Assembly (NCBI GenBank): GCA_023249475.1
Contig: JAHFCO010000006.1
Coordinates: 1-55,842, forward strand
Origin: Bacillota bacterium
GTDB lineage: Bacteria > Bacillota_I > Bacilli_A > Erysipelotrichales > Erysipelotrichaceae
Direction: 5' to 3'
DNA length: 55,842 nt
This document shows positions 49,298-55,842 of this stretch, piece by piece (position 1 is the stretch's first letter; each line of letters begins with the position of its first letter). The notes below the pieces were generated by a model, which made no database searches, was not told the DNA's origin, and worked only from the letters and a program-made list of their open reading frames with translations. The translations under genes were made by a program, and so were the position numbers.

Positions 49298-52200
49298 ATG
49301 AATGAACTACAAATGAAGCTCGTGGCCGCCGTTTTCATCATTGGGATGATCGGATGGCTAGTGATCTATTCATTGCTTAAAATGAGGAAAACCCGCAGCA
49401 TCGACTTACGGGATGCCCTTTTGACCGTGGAAGAATTGGAAGCCCATGCGAAACGGATCGCTTTGGAACACGATGTTTCAAAAAACCGCAACCACCTGAG
49501 TTTCCCGATCCCGCGCATGAACGACAACTACAATGCGATCCTTTCGGTCTACAAAAGCCTCAACGAGGACGTCGTCCAACAACGTTCGGTTTCGTCCGCC
49601 GCGGAATGGCTTCTGGACAACTTCTATGTCATCGAAGAACAGGTGAAGGGGATTCGTCTTGAACTGAACATGGAAGAATACCATCGGTTACCGATCCTGA
49701 AGAGCGGACCGATGAAAGGATATACCCGCGTCTATGCGATCGCGATGGAGTTGGTATCGCATAGCGACGGACTGATCGAAGAAGAGATGCTGCTGAAATA
49801 CCTCAGTGCCTATCAGTCCCACAGTATCCTGTTCAATCGCGAGATCTGGATGATTCCGACGATGATCCGTTTGGCGTTGATTGAAAACGTACGGATGATC
49901 TCGCAGAAAATCAAGACGACCCGCATCCAATGGCAAATGGCGGACGATATCGTCGACGACTATTGGATCGGCGAGGTCGAACAGACCGATGCGATGATCC
50001 AACATTTGAAGTCAAGGCTCGATGCCTTGTCGGAAGACAATCCTTCCTTCATCGAGCACCTTTTCTATCGTCTGCGCCGATCCGGGAAGAGCTACATCAC
50101 CGTATTGCGCTTCATCGACGAGATCTTGGAGAAATACGATACGACGACCGAGGCTTTGGCGCAGAAGGAACACAATATCCAGGCGGTCGGCACGGTCGCC
50201 ATCGGGAATTGCGTCATCAGTCTGAAGTATGTTTCGACGCACAATTGGGAGAAGCTCTTCGAGACGGTCAGTTATGTCGAACAGATACTACGTAAAGACC
50301 CCAACAACGTCTATGCCCGCATGGACGAGGGTTCACGCAACCATTATCGGATCCAGATCGAGAAGATGGCGAAGACCTATCGGGTATCCGAACTGCATAT
50401 CGCCCGGGAAGCGGTCGCCTTCGCGACACGCAGCCTGGATCTGCCGGATGACGATGTATTGAAACAAAAGAAATGCCATGTCGGCTATTACTTGGTTTCA
50501 TACGGGATCTCCGAACTGGAAGAACGCCAAAAAGGCAGGATCAGTCGCAAGACGAAACTATCCCGCTTCTTCAGCAATCAACCCGGACGCATCTATGTCC
50601 TCTTCAATCTCTTCCTGATGTCCCTCTTGATCGCCGTCGCGCTTTGGGTTTCCTATCAAGCCTCGACGACCGTCTCGTTTTTGACCCTAGTGTTGACCGG
50701 ATTGGCCGTCGCGATCCCCGTCTCCGAAATCGCGATTTCACTGACCAATTGGATCGTCGTCAAAGTTCAAAAACCGACCGTTTTCGTCAAGCTTGAACTG
50801 AAAGACGGGATCCCCGACGAGATGAAAACCATCGTCGTCATCCCGGCGATCCTTTCCGACGAGAAACGGGTCGCCCAACTCATCGAAACGATGGAGAACC
50901 ACTACATCTCCAACAGCGAGAAGAATCTTTACTTCGCCTTGGTCGGTGCGTTCAAGGACTTCGGGGAAGTGGACGCGGAAGACGACGTGGCGATCCTTCA
51001 AGCCACGTTCGAAGGCATCCTCGATTTAAACCACAAATATGCGAAAGACGACAAGGAAATCTTCTACTTCTACCACCGGATCCGCAAGTTCAACGAGAAC
51101 GACGGGAACTGGACGGGATGGGAGCGGAAACGCGGGGCGTTGATGGAATTCAACGATATCCTGCTGGGGAGCGAAGACACCAGTTTCAACTTCTTCTCCA
51201 ACGTCGAACTGCCGGCGACCGACATCAAATACGTCATCACCTTGGATGCGGATACCCTGCTTCCGATGGGGATGGCGAAGAAAATGATCGGTACGATGGC
51301 GCATCCGCTCAACGTCCCGATCATCGATCGGGAAAAAGGGATCGTCACGCACGGACACGGGCTGATGCAGCCCCGTGTCTCCTTCGACGTGGACAGTTCC
51401 AACCGATCGATCTTCTCCAGGGTCTATACCGGACAAGAAGGGATCGACCCGTATGCGAGCGCGATCTCCGATGTCTACCAGGATTTGTTCGATGAAGGGA
51501 TCTTCACCGGGAAGGGCATCTATGATTTGAACGTGTTCCAGGAAGTCCTGAAAGACACGATCCCCAACAACGCGGTATTAAGCCACGACTTATTGGAAGG
51601 GTCCTATGTCCGCGCGGCCTTGGTGAACGATTTGGAACTGGTGGATACCTATCCGTCGCGATACAACGCCTACATCACCCGCATGTACCGTTGGATCCGC
51701 GGGGACTGGCAGTTGTTGCCATGGTTGGGGAAACAACCCTATAACGGAAACAACGAACGCAGCAAGAACGCCTTATCCATGCTTTCACGATGGAAGATCA
51801 TCGATAATCTACGCCGTAGCCTCGTTTCGATCGCCATCATCGTCCTTTTAATCCTGGGTTTCAGCATTCTCCCGGGAAGCGCCTTGTTTTGGGTGTCGCT
51901 GGCGCTCATCACCTTGACCCTCCCTTTACTCATGGCTCTGACCGACCGCCTGTTTTCAGGCAAGTTCATGCCCGACCGGGTCAAACGCCATATCGGCGGG
52001 TTCTTCGGCCTCAAAGCATCCGTCTCGCAACTCGGTCTAAGGATCCTTTTCATCGCCTATCAATCCACCGTCGCGCTGAGTGCGATCTTCGTCACCTTGA
52101 ACCGCGTCTTGTTTACGAAAAAGAACATGTTGGAATGGGTCACTTCCGCCGATGCGGAAAAGGGTCAGGACAACTCGCTGAAGAGTTATTTCATGACGAT

Positions 52201-55200
52201 GCGGATGGGAAGCCTGATCGGGATCCTCTTGGTCGGGTTATCGTACTTTTATAAACCGTCCGACCTCCCCATCGCCATCCTGTTTTTCATCCTCTGGTCG
52301 ATCGCCCCCTGGGTCGCCTACCGCATCAGCAACGATGATAAACGCGTCCAAGTCAAACTGAGCGACGAGGACGTCTTGACCCTCCGTTTGAGTGCCCGAA
52401 AGACCTGGCGGTATTTCGAAGAGTTCTCAAACCCGCAGAACAACCATCTCGCCCCCGACAACTACCAGGAAGACCCGCCGCGCGGCATCGCGTTTCGAAC
52501 CTCCCCGACGGATATCGGATTGGGCATGCTTGCGAACCTGACGGCACGCGACTTCGGGTACATCAGCACCCTTCAACTCAAGGAAAACCTTGAGAAAACC
52601 GTCAAGACGATCCAACGGATGGAGAAGTGGCAAGGCCATCTCTACAATTGGTACGATACGCGGACCTTGAAGCCGTTGCACCCCGTCTATATCTCGACGG
52701 TCGACAACGGGAACTATGTCTGTTATTTGATCACGCTGGTCCAAGGACTGAAGTCCTATGCGCAGAGCCCGATGTTCGATGCTTCCCTGATCCAAGGGAT
52801 CAACGATACGCTGATGTGCGGCCAAGCCGAACATGCGATGATCCCGAAGGAACTGGCGATTTTCGACGATGTCGTGGTGAACGGCGAAATGAACCTCATC
52901 AAATGGCGGAAGTCGTTGAAGACATTGGCGGAAACGGCGATGTTGGCATCGACCGCGAAACAGCCGTGGCGGTTCAAAGTCGAAACGATGATCAAGACCT
53001 ATCTGAATGAAATCGAAGAGTATTCCCCTTGGTTGGGTTTGATCGAGAACCCGGGCATCCAGTGCACGGACGAAGCATCGATCCAAGCGTTGGACCGATT
53101 GACACGCGTATTGACCTTACCGATCCGACTCGAGGATGCTCAGGATTTCTTTACCGTGGTTTTCCGCCTGATCGAAACGCTGGAAACCCATTCTGCCCAA
53201 GACGAAACGGCCAAGACCTGGCTGAGCGACTTGAAACTTGCGATGATGCAGTCCCACGCCTCGATCGACCGGGACATCCGATCCGTCGAACGCTTGATCC
53301 AACAGGTCGAGACGCTCTCCTGGGAGACGAAATTCGGCGTCCTGTACGAGCCAAGCAAACAACTCTTTTCCATCGGCTATCATGTCACCGAACAAAAACT
53401 CACCAACTCCTACTACGACCTCTTCGCCTCCGAATCGCGTCAGACCAGTTTCATCGCGATTTCCCGCGGCGAAATCCCCCCGAAGCATTGGTTCATGCTG
53501 GGTCGCTCCTTGACCTTGGTGAACCGTTATAAAGGGTTGGTGTCATGGAGCGGTACGATGTTTGAATACCTGATGCCGCTTCTGATCATGAAGAACTTCA
53601 GGAACACCTTGTTGGATGAGACCTATTCCTTCGTCATCAAGAGTCAGATGAAATACGGGAAACAACGGGGCATGCCCTGGGGGACCTCGGAATCCGGCTA
53701 CAACGTATTGGATTCGCACATGGATTATCAATACAAAGCCATCGGCGTCCCTTGGCTTGGTTTGAAGCGCGGCTTGATCGAAGATGCGGTCTGTGCGCCG
53801 TACGCAACGTTCTTGGCATTGATGGTGGCGCCGATCGAAGCGATGAAGAACATACGTAAACTTCAGTCCGAAGGGATCGAAGGGGCGTACGGGTTCTATG
53901 AAGCGGCAGACTATACGCCGGAACGATTGGGTTTTGAACCCAAGCGTTCCCTCATCAAGAGTTACATGGCCCATCATCAAGGCATGAGCCTGACCTCCAT
54001 CAACAATCTTCTGAACCAAAACATCATGCAGGAACGCTTCCACAGCGACCCGTATGTCAAAGCGGGGACTCTGTTGTTGCAGGAGAAAGTCCCGCTTAAC
54101 GTCGTGTTCACGAAAGAAACCAAAGAAAAAATCATTCCTTTGAAAGAATCGGTCTTCCATGAATCCGGTTCGTTCAGGAAGTTCAACCAACCCGACTTCC
54201 GTCTACCCAACGCCCATATCCTTTCCAACGGGTTCTATTCGGTCATGCTGAGCGACAAAGGGACCGGCTACAGTAAAGACAAACTGGCGGCGATCTCCCG
54301 ATACAGGGAAGACGCGGTCCTCGACCAATCCGGCATGTTCATCTATCTTAAAGAAATGACCCAAGGGAAAGTCTGGTCGTCCGCCTATGCGCCGATCAAC
54401 GCGTTGCCTCAAACCTATGAAGTGACGTTCACCCCGGACAAAGCGACCTATCGTCGGATCGACCATCAGATCGAAACGTTGACGGAGATCATCGTCACTT
54501 CGGGCGACCATGCGGAAATCCGCAAACTGTCGCTGAAGAACCGATCCGACGCGGCCGTCGATGTCGAACTGACGAGTTACTTCGAAGTCGTCCTCGGGGA
54601 TGCCCGTTCGGATTTGGCGCACCCCGCCTTCAGTAACCTGTTCATCGAAACGGAATATGATGAAGAAAAACGTTCGCTGATCGCGAACCGTCGACCAAGG
54701 TCGACCACGGACAACCGGTTATGGCTCGCCACGACCCTCGTCAGCGACCAACCCTTGATCGAACCCCTCCAATACGAAACGGATCGGTTGGCGTTCATCG
54801 GACGCAACCGTGACTTGGCGAATCCCTTGGCGATGCTGAAGGGGAAACCGTTGACGAATACGATCGGTCCCGTGTTGGATCCGATTTTCAGCCTGCGCGC
54901 TAAAGTCAGCATCGAACCCGGGAAGTCGGTTCAACTCTATTATGTGACCACCTTGGCCCAAAGCAAGGAGTCCCTTCTGACCTTGATCGACAAATACCGC
55001 TCGACGGAAACCTGTTCGACGGCGTTCTGGTTGGCCCTGACACGCAGTCAGATGGAAAACCGTTACCTCAACATCAAACCGGATGAAATGCAATTGTACC
55101 AAGAGATGATCTCCAACATACTCTATCCCAGTCCGCTGCGACGCAACGTCGCAGCGGAGATCCGCAAGAATAAAAAAGGACAAGCGGATTTGTGGCCCTA

Positions 55201-55842
55201 CGGAATCTCCGGCGACAAGCCGATCGTCCTGGTCACGCTGAGTAAAGTGGAAGAAGTCTCGGTTCTCTATGAAGTCATGAAAGCCCACGATTACTGGCGA
55301 TTGAAAGACCTGCTGGTCGACTTGGTCATCCTCGTCAACGAAGAGAAGAGTTATCTCGACCCGTTGGCCACCCTGATCGGGGACATCGTATTGTCACGGG
55401 CCACGCGCGACAGCATGAACCGCCAGAAAGATGTTTTCATCTTGAATTCACGAAACCTGGGCGAAGGGGACTTGACGATGTTCCGCGCGATCGCGAAAAT
55501 GGAATTCACCGGGGATGGACGGACCATGGAAGAACAGATCCTTTCCGTGGCCGCCATACCGATCCTCCGTCTACGTAAAACCGAAGCGGATCCTGAATCC
55601 CGGTCGTATCCTGAAATCCGCCAGATCCCCTTGCCCGAACTGAGGCATTTCAACGGGTTGGGAGGGTTCAGCGGCGAGGGTGACGAATACGTCATCCGCC
55701 TGGAGAAAGATCAGACGACGCCCGCCCCGTGGTCGAACGTCGTCGCCAACCCGAACTTCGGGTTCATAACCAGCGAATCCGGCGTAGGATACACATGGAG
55801 CGCCAACAGCAGGGAAAACAAGATCACCCCCTTCTCCAACGA
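49298..55842 (+). CDS. NdvB/ChvB-type cyclic beta-1,2-glucan synthase, N-terminal 2,181 codons (cut by window end)
   Basis: A giant membrane enzyme open to the last base. In order: an N-terminal helix; a long helical region (about 60-420); membrane helices (430-475); a GT84-type glycosyltransferase domain with ITLDADT (D650, D652) and the R/QxxRW motif at 795-799; more helices (845-1010); a glycoamylase-like domain (1035-1600; PPRGIAFRTSPTDIGLGMLA, WGTSESGYN, AHHQGM); and the start of a GH94-type phosphorylase domain (from 1630). Such proteins build and trim cyclic beta-1,2-glucans from UDP-glucose. GGAGG fixes the ATG. Product linkage is inferred from the family. Confidence 0.88.
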   Translation, partial: MNELQMKLVAAVFIIGMIGWLVIYSLLKMRKTRSIDLRDALLTVEELEAHAKRIALEHDVSKNRNHLSFPIPRMNDNYNAILSVYKSLNEDVVQQRSVSSAAEWLLDNFYVIEEQVKGIRLELNMEEYHRLPILKSGPMKGYTRVYAIAMELVSHSDGLIEEEMLLKYLSAYQSHSILFNREIWMIPTMIRLALIENVRMISQKIKTTRIQWQMADDIVDDYWIGEVEQTDAMIQHLKSRLDALSEDNPSFIEHLFYRLRRSGKSYITVLRFIDEILEKYDTTTEALAQKEHNIQAVGTVAIGNCVISLKYVSTHNWEKLFETVSYVEQILRKDPNNVYARMDEGSRNHYRIQIEKMAKTYRVSELHIAREAVAFATRSLDLPDDDVLKQKKCHVGYYLVSYGISELEERQKGRISRKTKLSRFFSNQPGRIYVLFNLFLMSLLIAVALWVSYQASTTVSFLTLVLTGLAVAIPVSEIAISLTNWIVVKVQKPTVFVKLELKDGIPDEMKTIVVIPAILSDEKRVAQLIETMENHYISNSEKNLYFALVGAFKDFGEVDAEDDVAILQATFEGILDLNHKYAKDDKEIFYFYHRIRKFNENDGNWTGWERKRGALMEFNDILLGSEDTSFNFFSNVELPATDIKYVITLDADTLLPMGMAKKMIGTMAHPLNVPIIDREKGIVTHGHGLMQPRVSFDVDSSNRSIFSRVYTGQEGIDPYASAISDVYQDLFDEGIFTGKGIYDLNVFQEVLKDTIPNNAVLSHDLLEGSYVRAALVNDLELVDTYPSRYNAYITRMYRWIRGDWQLLPWLGKQPYNGNNERSKNALSMLSRWKIIDNLRRSLVSIAIIVLLILGFSILPGSALFWVSLALITLTLPLLMALTDRLFSGKFMPDRVKRHIGGFFGLKASVSQLGLRILFIAYQSTVALSAIFVTLNRVLFTKKNMLEWVTSADAEKGQDNSLKSYFMTMRMGSLIGILLVGLSYFYKPSDLPIAILFFILWSIAPWVAYRISNDDKRVQVKLSDEDVLTLRLSARKTWRYFEEFSNPQNNHLAPDNYQEDPPRGIAFRTSPTDIGLGMLANLTARDFGYISTLQLKENLEKTVKTIQRMEKWQGHLYNWYDTRTLKPLHPVYISTVDNGNYVCYLITLVQGLKSYAQSPMFDASLIQGINDTLMCGQAEHAMIPKELAIFDDVVVNGEMNLIKWRKSLKTLAETAMLASTAKQPWRFKVETMIKTYLNEIEEYSPWLGLIENPGIQCTDEASIQALDRLTRVLTLPIRLEDAQDFFTVVFRLIETLETHSAQDETAKTWLSDLKLAMMQSHASIDRDIRSVERLIQQVETLSWETKFGVLYEPSKQLFSIGYHVTEQKLTNSYYDLFASESRQTSFIAISRGEIPPKHWFMLGRSLTLVNRYKGLVSWSGTMFEYLMPLLIMKNFRNTLLDETYSFVIKSQMKYGKQRGMPWGTSESGYNVLDSHMDYQYKAIGVPWLGLKRGLIEDAVCAPYATFLALMVAPIEAMKNIRKLQSEGIEGAYGFYEAADYTPERLGFEPKRSLIKSYMAHHQGMSLTSINNLLNQNIMQERFHSDPYVKAGTLLLQEKVPLNVVFTKETKEKIIPLKESVFHESGSFRKFNQPDFRLPNAHILSNGFYSVMLSDKGTGYSKDKLAAISRYREDAVLDQSGMFIYLKEMTQGKVWSSAYAPINALPQTYEVTFTPDKATYRRIDHQIETLTEIIVTSGDHAEIRKLSLKNRSDAAVDVELTSYFEVVLGDARSDLAHPAFSNLFIETEYDEEKRSLIANRRPRSTTDNRLWLATTLVSDQPLIEPLQYETDRLAFIGRNRDLANPLAMLKGKPLTNTIGPVLDPIFSLRAKVSIEPGKSVQLYYVTTLAQSKESLLTLIDKYRSTETCSTAFWLALTRSQMENRYLNIKPDEMQLYQEMISNILYPSPLRRNVAAEIRKNKKGQADLWPYGISGDKPIVLVTLSKVEEVSVLYEVMKAHDYWRLKDLLVDLVILVNEEKSYLDPLATLIGDIVLSRATRDSMNRQKDVFILNSRNLGEGDLTMFRAIAKMEFTGDGRTMEEQILSVAAIPILRLRKTEADPESRSYPEIRQIPLPELRHFNGLGGFSGEGDEYVIRLEKDQTTPAPWSNVVANPNFGFITSESGVGYTWSANSRENKITPFSN

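Noticed and set aside
1-55842. Alternative genetic code (TGA as Trp), suspected because of the Mollicutes-like gene mix
   Set aside because: moaA, the thrE-like gene, the 193-residue membrane protein and the regulator of the feo operon end in TGA, and Trp is coded by TGG throughout.
1-55842. CRISPR array, rRNA operon, insertion sequences
   Set aside because: No regularly spaced repeats, no rRNA-like sequence and no transposase-like product were found on reading the window.

Overview
The window reads as one contig of a moderately GC-rich anaerobic or fermentative Bacillota-like bacterium. The Mollicutes-related orders or Erysipelotrichia are possible homes, but placement is weak. The evidence is strong GGAGG-type ribosome binding sites, U-run terminators, consensus sigma-A promoters, Firmicutes-type riboswitches, small CsbD and lmo0937-type stress proteins, and oxygen-sensitive functions (anaerobic sulfatase maturase, FeoAB, tungstate import, Fe-S flavoprotein). 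TGA is used as stop and TGG as Trp, so the code is standard.

Layout, left half. 1-4.3 kb: end of a GntP permease with glycerate kinase, a split ThrE-type exporter, a HAD phosphatase and a membrane protein. 4.4-7.4 kb: anaerobic sulfatase maturase, a 49-residue membrane protein, and a Cys-type sulfatase carrying the CVPSR motif that maturase would modify. 7.5-9.9 kb: aldo/keto reductase, alpha/beta hydrolase and two tandem small membrane proteins. 9.9-12.7 kb: yybP-ykoY (Mn2+) riboswitch with terminator in front of a P-type ATPase. 12.7-15.9 kb (minus): lysine riboswitch, APC permease and YtcJ-type amidohydrolase. 16.1-24.7 kb: NUDIX gene, mogA (minus), then a Moco/Tuco RNA leading tupABC, moeA, moeA-PBP fusion, moaA, moaC and a MOSC gene, i.e. 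tungstate uptake plus pterin cofactor synthesis in one operon. 24.7-27.8 kb: feoA, feoB, a Cys-rich Feo partner, a DtxR/MntR regulator and an Smr protein. 28-29.4 kb: PAS-GAF-GGDEF diguanylate cyclase.

Layout, right half. 29.5-31.2 kb: five tRNA genes (Val, Arg, Pro, Ala, and a separate Thr), all reading G- or C-ending codons, with a GyrI-like gene, a Pho-box-like promoter making a short putative RNA, and a PPC-domain gene between them. 31.2-34.5 kb: AT-rich island of unrecognised genes with repeated intergenic elements, probably acquired. 34.5-42.8 kb: an 812-residue surface protein, an AraC regulator, and a multi-Fe-S GltD-like flavoprotein flanked by two related multi-pass membrane proteins. 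43-49.3 kb: small stress and envelope genes (YggT-like, CsbD, CspA, ferritin-like, lmo0937-like) and a sortase-fold protein that has lost both catalytic His and Cys. 49.3 kb to the end: a giant NdvB-type cyclic beta-glucan synthase, cut by the window edge.

The most unusual signals are the sortase pseudoenzyme, the flavoprotein with paired membrane paralogues, the Pho-box short RNA, the repeat-bearing AT-rich island, the structured csbD leader, and the lysine riboswitch over an amidohydrolase operon. No CRISPR array, rRNA, insertion sequence or prophage was seen.
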